From Clostridiaceae bacterium BL-3 (GTDB lineage: Bacteria > Bacillota > Clostridia > Clostridiales > Clostridiaceae): a stretch of 64,000 bases of DNA. Positions 52,884 through 63,200 of the stretch are shown here, one piece after another; the stretch's first letter is position 1; each line of letters begins with the position of its first letter. The stretch is taken from assembly GCA_902809985.1 (NCBI GenBank), contig CADDXC010000001.1:558001-622000 (forward strand), in the 5' to 3' direction. Position numbers and translations under genes: made by a program. A model generated the notes under the pieces. It was not told where the DNA came from and searched no databases. It was given only the letters and a program-made list of their open reading frames with translations.

Positions 52884-53399
52884 TCAATATTTTAAACCTT
52901 TAAACATGGGAAGTTTATATAAATTTTCAGTTAGGAATTTGGTACACCATCCTATGAAGTATCCCGTAACTATAGCGGAAATTAAAAGTACAGGAAGATA
53001 GATATATATTCTGAAATCCTCAATTATAATAGAAGCTACCAATAATTGACCAATATTGTGAAATATTGCTCCACATATGCTTATAGTAGATAAGCTGAGA
53101 AATTTTTTAAAATACTTATATAGTATAATCATGACCACATTACTTAAAATTCCACCTGCTATACTAAACATGAAGGCCGACATCGTCCCCCCAAATATTG
53201 AACCTAGAAGTGTTCTCAAAAGCATCACTGTGAGAGCCTCTTTCCAGCCAAGAAGTATTAACGCAGTCAGAGAAATCATATTTGCAAGCCCCAGTTTTAT
53301 TCCTGGGAATAAAACTGGAATTTGAGATTCTATTACATATATAACTAAGGCTATGCCAACTAAAAAACTTAAAAAAACCATTTTTTTTATTTTACTCAT
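52884..53399 (-). CDS. Gx transporter family / heptaprenyl diphosphate synthase component I-like membrane protein
   Basis: This 171-residue protein has about five membrane helices, with the family motifs ESQIPVLFPGIKLGLANMISL and LLRTLLGSIFGGTMSAFMFSIAGG. Members are annotated as heptaprenyl diphosphate synthase component I but look like ECF-type substrate-binding membrane proteins. It forms a leftward pair with the NusG-II protein next to rnf, as seen in other clostridia. Confidence 0.85.
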   Translation of the reverse strand: MSKIKKMVFLSFLVGIALVIYVIESQIPVLFPGIKLGLANMISLTALILLGWKEALTVMLLRTLLGSIFGGTMSAFMFSIAGGILSNVVMIILYKYFKKFLSLSTISICGAIFHNIGQLLVASIIIEDFRIYIYLPVLLISAIVTGYFIGWCTKFLTENLYKLPMFKGLKY

Positions 53400-53426
53400 A
53401 TTTGCACCTTTGCTTCTAATATATAC

Positions 53427-53810
53427 TTAATTTGAAAGCCCATCGTATTTTGAGTTTTTACCCTCTATATTGATTATGAGTTTATGAGGTAGACATATAA
53501 TACTTTCTCCTGGCTTTGATATCCAACCGGTTTTTATGCAGATTTTGTCTGGGCAATCTGCATCTTCTATTCGTATTTTCCCATTTTCAACTTCTACTAA
53601 ATTAAAGTGAGAAGTCTTGTACTTTATTTTAAATTGTTTTCTACCTTTTACCTTATTTAAATCTATGGTATTTATAATTTTACCCTCTTGTTTTATAACT
53701 GCAATTTTATGAGAACCTTTGACGTATAATCTATATGAAAAAACTCCAATGAAGCTTGATATTATTAAAATCAATATACAGATTGCAGCTATTTTATCTC
53801 CTTTTTTCAT
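53427..53810 (-). CDS. NusG domain II-containing protein
   Basis: Start ATG 53810 is five codons into the frame, behind GAGGAGAG. The 127-residue product has one membrane helix (IAAICILILIISSFIGVFSY) and an extracytoplasmic NusG_II domain (VENGKIRIEDADCPDKICIKTGWISKPGESIICLPHK-type region, residues 75-110) with CPDKIC. It pairs with the Gx-family gene downstream. The conserved pair often neighbours rnf or apbE. Function is unproven. Confidence 0.85.
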   Translation of the reverse strand: MKKGDKIAAICILILIISSFIGVFSYRLYVKGSHKIAVIKQEGKIINTIDLNKVKGRKQFKIKYKTSHFNLVEVENGKIRIEDADCPDKICIKTGWISKPGESIICLPHKLIINIEGKNSKYDGLSN

Positions 53811-54006
53811 TGTGTCTCTCCTCATTTTTATATTATGAAAATTTAACAGACCGATCTCCCTATGATTTTACTATAATGAAAATGTATTTACAATGTTTTT
53901 ATAATAAATTTTAAGCAAGAAACAAGGTGGTTAATAGGGACTTTGTGGTATAATGTATCTTATAATGTGAGAATTTAAGAGCAAAATTCTATTAGGGGGT
54001 AGTATT

Positions 54007-54648
54007 GTGGACGAAAATTTAAAATGGGTAACTGATCAGAGGCTCAAAAGGACTATGGAAAATTTAGAAAAAAATAACATGGAAGCTTATTTTGTAAACA
54101 GCAAAAAGGAAGTTATAGATAAGCTAGGTGAAATCTTAAAAGATGGCGATACGGTTTCTGTGGGAGGATCAATGTCTCTGTTTGAGGCAGGTGTAATTGA
54201 TTTTTTGAGAAATGGAAATTATAAATTTTTAGATAGGTATGCTGAAAATTTAAAACCTGAAGATATTAAAGATGTTTTTAGAAAGAGTTTTTCTGCAGAT
54301 GACTATATAGTGAGTACAAATGCACTGACTGAAGATGGAGAGCTCTATAATGTGGATGGAAATGGGAATAGGGTAGCTGCCATGCTGTATGGTCCCGACA
54401 AGGTAATAGTTATTGTGGGAATAAATAAAATTGTGTTGAATTTAGATGAAGCCATAGACAGGGTTAAGTACTGCTCGGCTCCTGCAAATGTGAAGAGACT
54501 AAATGCAGGCAATCCCTGTGCTAAATTGGGATATTGTGTAGATTGCAGCAGCAGCGGAAGGATATGTAATGAATACACACTGATAAAAAGACAGAATCAT
54601 AAGGGAAGAATAAAAGTAATAATAGTAAATGAGGCTTTAGGATACTAA
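54007..54648 (+). CDS. LUD (LutC/YkgG-type) domain protein
   Basis: This 213-residue protein starts at GTG 54007 behind AGGGGG. It has the LUD pattern: KNNMEAYFVNSKKEVIDKL, GDTVSVGGSMSLFEAG, and the C-terminal NPCAKLGYCVDCSSSGRICN cysteine cluster seen in the clostridial subfamily. LutC relatives take part in lactate use. Stand-alone members have no fixed role. Monocistronic with its own terminator. Confidence 0.88.
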   Translation: MDENLKWVTDQRLKRTMENLEKNNMEAYFVNSKKEVIDKLGEILKDGDTVSVGGSMSLFEAGVIDFLRNGNYKFLDRYAENLKPEDIKDVFRKSFSADDYIVSTNALTEDGELYNVDGNGNRVAAMLYGPDKVIVIVGINKIVLNLDEAIDRVKYCSAPANVKRLNAGNPCAKLGYCVDCSSSGRICNEYTLIKRQNHKGRIKVIIVNEALGY

Positions 54649-54693
54649 ATGCATTGTTTGATGTTTGAACTCTGACATTTAAACTTTAGCGTG

Positions 54694-54722
54694 GGACCTG
54701 TATTTTTGGACAGGTCCTTCTA
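54694..54722 (+). terminator. Terminator after the LUD gene
   Basis: GGACCTGT (54694-54701) pairs with ACAGGTCC (54710-54717), followed by TTCTAAAG. The T tract is weak. Confidence 0.6.
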
Positions 54723-54763
54723 AAGCTGTGGCATTTGTAATGAAAAAGAACTTTACCATAAAT

Positions 54764-55432
54764 CTAAAATTCAATATAACTGTTCCCGTCAAGAGGAATC
54801 AATACTTGAATTTCGGGAGAACCGGATAGGTTTCCCACTGAGTATATACTGTAAAATCTGTTTGGAGTTAATCGTACGTTAGGTACATGAAGGACTCTGC
54901 TGTGGGAATCAGAAGTATTTACCTCCAGAGTATATACTCCAGGATTTATAGGTATATATTCTGTTATTTCTTTGTAGGAAACGTTCGGGAAAAGTATATT
55001 TCCATTGGAAAGTGCAAGATCCAGTTCTGTAGAATCAGAAGTTAAATTTATAAATCTTATAAGGGATCTGTTGGGAATTCTTGGACGACGTATATCTTCT
55101 ATAGGCAATAGGCTTATGTTTGGGTAGCGGTCTATAGCGGCTATGGTAAATATTTTTTCTGCTGGTATAGGTAGAGTTTCATCTATAATTGGATTTTGCA
55201 CGCTTCCTGCTGGAAATACTCTTATATTGTAAGTTCCGTAAGGTATATTTATATAGTTGGAAAAAGATTTATAGGTTAAATTTCTAAACAATAGGCGCTC
55301 GTTTAAATATACATCTACTGCAGGAGAATTAGGGCTGGCATTTAAGAACCTTATATAGGAAACAGGAGCGGTTTGAGGCATTCTATAGTGAGTTCTATGT
55401 GCAAAGTAAGGACAAACGAACATAATGTTCAC
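54764..55432 (-). CDS. DUF4397 domain protein, two repeats
   Basis: This 222-residue protein reads leftward and has no clear signal peptide. Two Ig-like DUF4397 units are visible: SYIRFLNASPNSPAVDVYLN, then SLIRFINLTSDSTELDLALS, each followed by Y-x-x-[IV]-x-x-G-x-Y. The family is often secreted or spore-surface associated. Its role here is unknown. Stand-alone gene. Confidence 0.85.
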   Translation of the reverse strand: MNIMFVCPYFAHRTHYRMPQTAPVSYIRFLNASPNSPAVDVYLNERLLFRNLTYKSFSNYINIPYGTYNIRVFPAGSVQNPIIDETLPIPAEKIFTIAAIDRYPNISLLPIEDIRRPRIPNRSLIRFINLTSDSTELDLALSNGNILFPNVSYKEITEYIPINPGVYTLEVNTSDSHSRVLHVPNVRLTPNRFYSIYSVGNLSGSPEIQVLIPLDGNSYIEF

Positions 55433-55519
55433 CTTTCATTATATTTATACATTTATAATATATGTTTATTTCTGCAGCTGTGATACAATAATGTAAAGTT
55501 TAAGGATGAGCTATTGGAA

Positions 55520-55999
55520 TTAGTAATTCTTAAAAATGTATTTGCCTAGATAATATAAATTTAAGGATATGGGAATTTTATTCATGTCTATATAATCCAT
55601 AGGGTAGTTTCCATCCCAGGGATAGATAGACAGGTATTTTTCATTATATACGTTTATAAGCAGTTTTTCTTTATTGAAGGTAAATATAATTTTGTAGGAA
55701 GTTTTGTTGGGAAGATCTTTTGGCCTATCTATGAAATTATTCTTTTTAAGGATTTTTAACATGCTTTTTATATCTGAAATGTTTCTTTCTCCTAGTTCCT
55801 CTTGGTCATGAAAATTACTTTCTTCTATAATACATTTTTTAGGTGAAGATGTGGTTAAATTTTGAGCAAGTAAATTTGTATAATAAAAATTATTTGGTTT
55901 TTTGCGAAAAGGAAATGTATTATTTAATTTATAATTACATGATGTAAGAGTAAAAATACTGATCAAAATAACACTTAAAAGTATAAAAAATTTTTTCAT
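55520..55999 (-). CDS. Putative lipoprotein
   Basis: Start ATG 55999 lies eight bases after AAAGGTG; the frame also holds a GTG at 56008. The 159-residue product has a lipoprotein signal ending LTSC near residue 20. The mature part is small and charged, with DIKSMLKILKKNNFIDRPKD and a strand-rich C-terminus. I recognise no family. Confidence 0.65.
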   Translation of the reverse strand: MKKFFILLSVILISIFTLTSCNYKLNNTFPFRKKPNNFYYTNLLAQNLTTSSPKKCIIEESNFHDQEELGERNISDIKSMLKILKKNNFIDRPKDLPNKTSYKIIFTFNKEKLLINVYNEKYLSIYPWDGNYPMDYIDMNKIPISLNLYYLGKYIFKNY

Positions 56000-56136
56000 T
56001 ATAATCACCTTTATATAGAGTATTATAAATAAAATTTATGTTCTCAATTTAAAGTTTATACCTTACAGCAGGATAATTATTTAGATATACATATAATTTG
56101 AAAAATCAAGTATAAAAAAATTGGAGTGTTATAAAT

Positions 56137-56961
56137 ATGAACTATAAAATTATTGCTATGGATATGGATGGTACGCTTTTAGATGATGAAAAATTCATAT
56201 CCCAATATAACGTGGATATGATACGTAGGGCAAGTGAATTGGGAATAAAAGTTGTCATGGCTACGGGAAGATTGCCTGGATCGCTAAAATTTTATTACCA
56301 TACATTATTTCAAAATCAACCTGTGATATGTTGTAATGGTTCTATGATATTAGATGAAAATGGGAATGTTATAAAATCCGAGCCTGTGGATAAGGTTGAA
56401 ATTCTTAAAACTATAGATATTTTGAGAGAAGAAAAAGATACGTATTATCATTTTTACGATGATCACAGACTTTATTGTGAGCAGTTTAAATACACTACGA
56501 AAAGATTTTATGAATTCAACAGAAAAATAGATAGAAAATTTAGAATGGAGATAAGCATTTTACCGGATTCGCGAAAATTTATAGAAAGTACTGAAGAGAA
56601 TATCCATAAATTAGTGGCCATAGATTCAGATTTAGGTTATTTAGAGAGATTGAGAAAAAAAATAGAGGGCAGTACTAAGGTAGGTATAACAAAATCCGGC
56701 ATAGACAATATTGAAATAATCAGCAGGGGAAACTCCAAGGGGAATGGATTGAAGGCTTTGGCAGATTATTATAGGATACCTATCAGTGAATGTATAGCTG
56801 TGGGAAATGACGAGAATGATAAGAGCATGATTAAAGCTGCAGGACTTGGAGTGGCAGTGAGCAATGCCCGTCAAATACTGAAAGAATCTGCAGATTATAT
56901 TACAAAAAATGATAATAACAATGGGGCCATAGGAGAGGTTATAAAAAAATTTATTTTATAA
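56137..56961 (+). CDS. Cof-type HAD phosphatase
   Basis: This 274-residue protein has HAD motif I DMDGTLLDD, motif II VMATGRLPGS, the C2B cap, Lys in the NSKGNGLKALADYY region and motif IV AVGNDENDKSMIKAAGLGVAVSNA. It hydrolyses sugar or cofactor phosphates; the substrate is not evident. Confidence 0.93.
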   Translation: MNYKIIAMDMDGTLLDDEKFISQYNVDMIRRASELGIKVVMATGRLPGSLKFYYHTLFQNQPVICCNGSMILDENGNVIKSEPVDKVEILKTIDILREEKDTYYHFYDDHRLYCEQFKYTTKRFYEFNRKIDRKFRMEISILPDSRKFIESTEENIHKLVAIDSDLGYLERLRKKIEGSTKVGITKSGIDNIEIISRGNSKGNGLKALADYYRIPISECIAVGNDENDKSMIKAAGLGVAVSNARQILKESADYITKNDNNNGAIGEVIKKFIL

Positions 56962-57408
56962 CCTATTATGTTTAAAGAAATTTCTGTTAAAGAGTGCAGA
57001 TGCTTTAAATACTGAAGATATAAAAAATATACCTACAGCTATTGAACCAGCAATAGCCAGTGTTTTGAAGGCGATAAGTAGAGATTGATTTATATTTCCC
57101 TGTACATATTGAAACATGGCATTATACATATTTCCACCGGGAACCAGAGGTATAATTGCACCTATGATAAAAGTTGTGGCGGGAGTTTTTAAGATTCGGG
57201 CCATTATTTCAGAGTAAATAGATGCGAATACCGAGGCTATAAAGAAACATAATATACTGGAGGAACCTATATAGTGGGAGGAAATTGAATATAAAAACCA
57301 GGTTATACCTCCTCCAATGGATGAAAATACAAGATTTTTTCCACGAACATTGCCGATTATGCCAAAGCATAAAGTGGCGATTAAAATATATATGGAATTT
57401 ATTATCAT
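56956..57408 (-). CDS. ThrE-type exporter, small subunit (DUF3815)
   Basis: Start ATG 57408 lies after GGAGGAC; the frame extends further up without support. The 150-residue product has four to five membrane helices, with IIGAIIPLVPGGNMYNAMFQYV, the C-terminal half of a ThrE threonine/serine exporter. It overlaps the end of the upstream subunit gene by four bases, so the two are translated together as a split exporter. Confidence 0.88.
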   Translation of the reverse strand: MIINSIYILIATLCFGIIGNVRGKNLVFSSIGGGITWFLYSISSHYIGSSSILCFFIASVFASIYSEIMARILKTPATTFIIGAIIPLVPGGNMYNAMFQYVQGNINQSLLIAFKTLAIAGSIAVGIFFISSVFKASALFNRNFFKHNRL

Positions 57409-57410
57409 AA

Positions 57411-58175
57411 TTAAAGTCCTCCTAGAACAAGCCACAGTTTCAATATGGATCCTGTACCCACTGCAATGGCAATGGCTACTAAAAAAGCTTCAATTCCCCT
57501 TGAAATTCCGGATATGAGATCACCGGCCATGGTGTCTCTTATGGCATTGGTTATTGAAAGGCCAGGTACTAAAAGCATGATGGAACTTATTATTATGGTA
57601 TCTACATGAGAGCCTATTTCAAGTTGAACACTGCTCAGAGCTATTAGAGCAGTGACGGCCCCACATATTATGTTTATGAAAAATTCATTTGCTTGAAGAA
57701 GGCCTAAAGATTTAGAGAGAATGCTTAAAATACATCCTATGATAAAGGATACTAAAAAGTCATGCAGGTTTCCGCCAAATACAAGAGAAAAAAAAGCAGC
57801 AGCTATACCTGAAAACAATATAATTATCTTTGTACTGTAGGGTTTTGAATACTGTATTTTAGATAATTTATTTTCCATCTCATCTAAGGTATAGGCCTCA
57901 TCTTTTATGTGTCTTGAAATATTATTTACCTGAGATATTTTCTCCAGATTCAAGGTTCTCTGTCTTACTCTTTTTATCAATGATATGGTTTGACCATACT
58001 TATCTGAAGCAGAAATTATGATTATATTCAATGTCACAAAGGCATCTATATCATCTATGTTATAATTTTTACTTATTCTAATTATTGTTTCCTCTACTCT
58101 GTAAATTTCCGCACCGCTTTCCAGCATTATTTTTCCTGCATAAGCAGCTAAATTTACTATTCTGTTAATATCCAT
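57411..58175 (-). CDS. ThrE-type exporter, large subunit (DUF1212)
   Basis: Start ATG 58175 follows GGGAGATC. The 254-residue product has the soluble N-terminal DUF1212 motif AAYAGKIMLESGAEIYRVEETI and then five membrane helices with MLLVPGLSITNAIRDTMAGDLISG. With the downstream gene it forms a two-component ThrE family exporter for threonine or serine. The adjacent divergent glyA handles serine and glycine, a meaningful neighbour. Confidence 0.9.
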   Translation of the reverse strand: MDINRIVNLAAYAGKIMLESGAEIYRVEETIIRISKNYNIDDIDAFVTLNIIIISASDKYGQTISLIKRVRQRTLNLEKISQVNNISRHIKDEAYTLDEMENKLSKIQYSKPYSTKIIILFSGIAAAFFSLVFGGNLHDFLVSFIIGCILSILSKSLGLLQANEFFINIICGAVTALIALSSVQLEIGSHVDTIIISSIMLLVPGLSITNAIRDTMAGDLISGISRGIEAFLVAIAIAVGTGSILKLWLVLGGL

Positions 58176-58295
58176 ATAAATTGATCTCCCTATGGTAAAA
58201 TATATCATTGTTTTATTATAGCATATGGGTTCTTGACATGAAATAGTGAAAAAAAAGTAAGTCGCTTGTGCAAATTCAAGTTATAAAGTAGTGTA

Positions 58296-58325
58296 TTGAT
58301 AGATGTTAAAGGTTTACAGTATAAT
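58296..58325 (+). promoter_or_regulatory. glyA promoter
   Basis: TTGATA (58296-58301) and TATAAT (58320-58325) are separated by 18 bases. The glyA start is about 40 bases downstream. Confidence 0.65.
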
Positions 58326-58366
58326 TATATACGAGATACAAATAATTTGTAAGGAGTTGATAAGAA

Positions 58367-59602
58367 GTGGATTTTAGTGAATTAAAAAATAGTGACAAGG
58401 CCGTTTTTGGCATAATTGAGGAAGAGGCTGAACGACAGGAAAATGGCATAGAGCTTATTGCTTCAGAGAATTTCACAAGTAAGTCTGTAATGGAGGCCAT
58501 GGGATCTTTTCTTACCAATAAATATGCAGAAGGATATCCGGGCAAAAGGTACTATGGAGGATGTTATGCAGTAGATAAAGTTGAAAATCTTGCAAGAGAC
58601 AGGATGAAAAAGCTTTTTGGGGGGGAACATGTAAATGTACAGCCTCATTCAGGTTCTCAGGCAAATATGGCAGTGTACATGTCTGTTTTAAAACCGGGAG
58701 ATACAGTTCTTGGTATGAGCTTAAGCCATGGAGGGCACTTAACTCATGGAAGCAAGGTGAGTTTTTCCGGAAAATTGTATAATTTTATCCCCTATGGATT
58801 AAATCCAGAAACAGAGAGAATTGACTATGATAAGATGAGAGATTTGGCTCTTGAACATAGACCTAAAATGATAGTTTCAGGTGCAAGTGCATATTCCAGA
58901 GAGATAGATTTTAAGAAAATAAGGAGTATATGTGATGAAGTTGGTGCGTATATGATGGTGGATATGGCACATATTGCAGGACTTGTTGCAGCAGGAAAAC
59001 ATATGTCCCCCGTTCCCTATGCTGATTTTGTAACGACTACTACACATAAAACACTGAGGGGACCTAGAGGAGGAGCTATAATATGCAAGGATAAATATGG
59101 AGCTGTTCTTGACAAGACAATTTTTCCTGGAATGCAGGGAGGACCTCTGATGCATGTTATTGCAGGAAAAGCTGTTTGTTTCGGAGAAGCTCTTACAGAT
59201 GAATATAAAGAGTATATAGCTCAGGTTGTAAAAAATGCCAAAGTTCTGGCAGAAGAGCTTGAAAGATATGGATTTAGAATTGTAAGCGGGGGAACGGATA
59301 ACCATCTTATACTTGTGGATCTTACTGATAAAAAAATTACAGGAAAAGATTTAGAAGAACTTCTTGATACTGTAAATATAACCGTCAATAAAAATGCAGT
59401 ACCTTTTGATAAGCTTGGTGCAAATATTACCAGTGGAATTAGGCTGGGTACTCCTGCGGTTACTACCAGAGGTTTTAAAGAAAATGAGATGAAAAAGATA
59501 GCTTATTTTATAAATTCAGCTGTAGAAAACAGAGATAAAGATCTGAGCGGTATCAAAGAAAAGGTAGTTGAGTTGTGCCATAGCTTTCCTTTATATAAAT
59601 AG
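58367..59602 (+). CDS. glyA: Serine hydroxymethyltransferase
   Basis: This 411-residue protein starts at GTG 58367 behind AAGGAG. It has [20 protein letters not shown], the folate and PLP regions [30 protein letters not shown] and the PLP lysine in [14 protein letters not shown]. It converts serine and tetrahydrofolate to glycine and methylene-THF, feeding one-carbon and purine synthesis (purL follows). Confidence 0.97.
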   Translation: MDFSELKNSDKAVFGIIEEEAERQENGIELIASENFTSKSVMEAMGSFLTNKYAEGYPGKRYYGGCYAVDKVENLARDRMKKLFGGEHVNVQPHSGSQANMAVYMSVLKPGDTVLGMSLSHGGHLTHGSKVSFSGKLYNFIPYGLNPETERIDYDKMRDLALEHRPKMIVSGASAYSREIDFKKIRSICDEVGAYMMVDMAHIAGLVAAGKHMSPVPYADFVTTTTHKTLRGPRGGAIICKDKYGAVLDKTIFPGMQGGPLMHVIAGKAVCFGEALTDEYKEYIAQVVKNAKVLAEELERYGFRIVSGGTDNHLILVDLTDKKITGKDLEELLDTVNITVNKNAVPFDKLGANITSGIRLGTPAVTTRGFKENEMKKIAYFINSAVENRDKDLSGIKEKVVELCHSFPLYK

Positions 59603-59720
59603 TGCTATTTGATAGTTTTGCTGTTCACATATTTGTGGACAGCATTTTATTTGTCTTAGTAATTATATTTCATATTTTTTCCGCATACAATTTATTAAAA
59701 CTATAACGGGGTTGAGTTAA

Positions 59721-59957
59721 ATGATAAAAAAAGGAAGATTAATCGAAGTGGAAAATATGGATTTTTGTCAGGATAAAAGGACAATTAAAGTATTTTTAAG
59801 AGGCGTGAGCCTGAAGGATTGTGAGTTTGGTGAACAGACTGAAATAATTACCAGTACGGGACATATAGTCAGAGGGGTAGTTTCTGAGAGAAAATACTTT
59901 TATGATAGTTCTAAGGTATTTGGGAAAAATGTAAAAGAAATACTGTGTATCAAGTGA
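59721..59957 (+). CDS. OrtA-like small protein
   Basis: This 78-residue protein starts at ATG 59721 after a GGGGTTGAG stretch. It resembles OrtA, the small subunit of 2-amino-4-ketopentanoate thiolase: MIKKGRLIEVE start, then VFLRGVSLKDCEFGEQTEIITSTGHIVRGVV with a G-x-L-[KE]-x-x-E-x-G-x-x-x-x-[IV]-x-T-x-[TS]-G pattern, and an FG near the end. It is about 20 residues shorter than OrtA. No OrtB gene lies beside it. Function is therefore open. Confidence 0.5.
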   Translation: MIKKGRLIEVENMDFCQDKRTIKVFLRGVSLKDCEFGEQTEIITSTGHIVRGVVSERKYFYDSSKVFGKNVKEILCIK

Positions 59958-60106
59958 TTATCGTGCACTTCTGGAGAGTCTAGGCATGGATTGTTATTCA
60001 TCTTACTATATTTTAGAAGAATTTATGAGGAAAACTGATATTGCTGACACCTGAATTTTTTTTAAGATAGGGGTGTCACCAATGTCGGTTTTATTCAATT
60101 ATATTG

Positions 60107-60135
60107 TTCACAAAGCTGTATATTTATGATATAAT
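60107..60135 (+). promoter_or_regulatory. purL promoter
   Basis: TTCACA (60107-60112) and TATAAT (60130-60135) are 17 bases apart. The purL start is about 70 bases downstream. Confidence 0.6.
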
Positions 60136-60179
60136 ATCTACGAATAATTTTAAAAAAAATAATATAAATGTTCGAAAAA
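60136..60179 (+). promoter_or_regulatory. Candidate PurR boxes
   Basis: Two inverted PurBox-like words with cores CGAA (60141-60144) and GTTCG (60170-60174) have centres about 30 bases apart, the spacing of Bacillus PurR operators. The second has one mismatch to the consensus core, the first two. They lie just after the -10. Confidence 0.45.
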
Positions 60180-60204
60180 AAATAAGAAACAAGGAGAGAG
60201 TACG

Positions 60205-63200
60205 ATGGGTGTCAAAAGGCTATTTGTAGAGAAAAAAAAGGGATTTGATATAGAAGCTCAAGGATTTCTTAGGGATGTCAGCGAAAGTCTTAATATTCAC
60301 GGATTGAAAAATATAAGAATAATAAACCGTTATGATATAGAGAACATCAGTGACGATGAATACGAAAAATCAAAATATATAATATTCTCCGAAAAAACTG
60401 TGGATAAAATATATGAGGAAGATCTGCCCAGAGATGAGAATACAAGAGTTTTTGCTGTGGAATATCTTCCAGGACAGTATGATCAAAGAGCCGACTCAGC
60501 ATCTCAGTGTATTCAAATATTAACTCAAAGTGAAAAAATTCATGTTACATCTGCAAAGGTATATGTGATATATGGACATATATCAGATGGTGAGTTTAAA
60601 AAAATAAAGAACTACTGCATAAACCCAGTTGATTCAAGAGAAGCTTCCCTTGAAAAGGTTGAAAACTTGGATAAAAAGTTACATATTCCAGATAGTGTGG
60701 AGATAATCCACGGGTTTATAGAAATGAGTCATGATGGCTTAGAAGAGTTTATAAAATTACGGGGACTTGCCATGAGTGTTGAAGATCTGATTTTTTGCCA
60801 GAAATACTTCAAAGAAGAGGAAAAAAGAAATCCTACAATAACAGAGATAAAGGTTATAGATACTTATTGGTCGGATCACTGTAGACATACTACTTTTAAT
60901 ACTGAACTGAAGAATGTAATGGTTGAGGAGGGAAAGTATTCAATCCCCATAAAGAGGACTTATGAATATTACTTAAAGCTGAGGAATGAAATATATAATA
61001 AAGATGAAAAACCTAGATGCCTTATGGATATAGCTACCATTGGAATGAAGATACTTAAAAAAAGCGGCAAACTAAAGAATCTGGATGAATCTGATGAGAT
61101 AAATGCCTGCAGCATAGTTGTGGATGCGGATGTAGATGGTAAAAATGAAAAATGGCTTGTAATGTTTAAAAATGAAACGCATAATCATCCTACTGAGATA
61201 GAGCCTTTCGGTGGAGCTGCAACTTGTCTTGGCGGTGCAATACGTGATCCTCTATCTGGAAGAGCTTATGTATATCAGGCTATGAGAGTTACTGGGAGTG
61301 GAGATCCGAGAACTAAAGTTGAAGATACACTAAAGGGAAAACTACCTCAGAAAAAAATAACTTTAGGAGCTGCCCAGGGGTATAGTTCCTATGGAAATCA
61401 GATAGGCCTTGCAACCGGGATGGTTTCTGAAATATATGATGAAGATTATGTAACCAAGAGGATGGAAATAGGGGCTGTCATAGGAGCTGTTCCATTGGAA
61501 AATGTGAAAAGGGAAAAACCTGAAATATCCGATGTGGTGATACTGCTGGGAGGAAGGACAGGAAGGGATGGATGTGGAGGAGCAACTGGTTCTTCTAAAA
61601 AGCATACCGAAACTTCCATATTGACTTCAGGTGCTGAGGTTCAAAAGGGAAATCCTGTTACTGAAAGGAAAATACAGAGGTTGTTTAGGAAAGGAAAAGT
61701 CAGCAGGATGATTAAAAGATGCAATGATTTTGGAGCCGGAGGCGTTTCGGTGGCCATAGGAGAGCTGGCTGAGGGACTTGAAATAAACCTTGACTTAGTG
61801 CCAAAAAAGTATGAGGGATTGGATGGAACTGAACTTGCCATATCAGAATCTCAGGAACGTATGGCGGTAGTTGTGGACAGGGAACATGAAGAAGACTTTA
61901 TAAAATATGCCAGAGAGGAAAATTTAGAGGCCACAAAAGTAGCGTATGTGACAGATAGCGGAAGATTGAAAATGTTATGGAGAGGAAATCCCATTGTAGA
62001 TTTAAGTAGAGAATTTTTGGATACAAACGGTGTAAGAGCAAAAACAGATGTTAATATTAAATCTCCGGATATTAATAGTTATTTTGAAAGCAGGAAAAAC
62101 GAGGCAAAAAGCGGGGACTGTATTTTAAGAGGCTGGTTTGAAACGCTGCAGAATTTAAATGTATGCAGTCAAAAGGGATTGATAGAGAGATTTGACAGCA
62201 CTGTGGGAGCCTCAAGTATATTTATGCCTTATGGAGGTAAATATCAGGATACTCCTATAGAAGCTATGGCTGCCAAGCTTCCTGTATTAAAGGGCAGCAC
62301 AAACACTGCTACTTTGATGAGTTTTGGGTATAATCCAGATATAGCAAAGTGGAGTCCATTTCACGGTGCAGTGTATGCAGTACTGGAATCGATAGCTAAA
62401 ATTGTATGTTCAGGTGGACAGATGGATAACATAAAATTGACTTTTCAAGAGTACTTTGAAAAATTGGGAAAGGATCCTTTTAAATGGGGGAAGCCTCTTG
62501 CAGCACTTCTTGGTGCCCTCTATGCACAGAGAGAGCTTGAAGTTGCAGCTATAGGTGGAAAGGACAGCATGTCTGGAAGTTTCAAAGATATGAATGTACC
62601 ACCTACGTTGGTCTCCTTTGCAGTTACTACGGGAGAAGCTGATAAACTCATATCCCCTGAGTTTAAGGGATATGGCAGTTATGTAGTATTTATACCTGCA
62701 CCTAGAGATGATTTTCAACTCCCTGATTTTGAGAAGATAAGAAAGAATTACAGTTTAATAGGTAAATTGATATCAGAAGGAAGAATATTATCAGCCAGTA
62801 CTGTAAAAAGAGGCGGCATCTGTGAAGCTGTAAGTAAGATGAGTTTTGGAAACAGAATAGGATTGAAGTTTGCGGATAACTGGGAAAACATAGATCTGTT
62901 TTCACCAGATTACGGCTCCATGATAGTGGAATTAGATAAAAATGAAATTTTAGAAGAGGAGTTAAAAGAGATTGACTATAAGGTTATTGGAATTACCCAA
63001 AGAGAACAGTGTATAGATATAGGTGAGATTAAAATATCCATTTCGGAAATGGAAGCTTCATGGGAAAAGAGTCTTGAAAATATTTTTCCAACCAAGGTTG
63101 CATTGGAAAATGAAGAAATAAAGTCAAATCTTTTTAGTAGAAAACATAAATTGTATCCAAAAATAAAAATAGCTTCTCCAAAAGTGACTATTCCTGTATT

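Noticed and set aside
52884..53810. Part of the rnf operon
   Set aside because: Both genes run in the opposite direction and are separated from rnfB by a bidirectional terminator.
60050..60085. Terminator TGACACC/GGTGTCA upstream of purL
   Set aside because: The T run is in the loop rather than after the stem, so it is not a normal intrinsic terminator; no preceding gene needs it closely.
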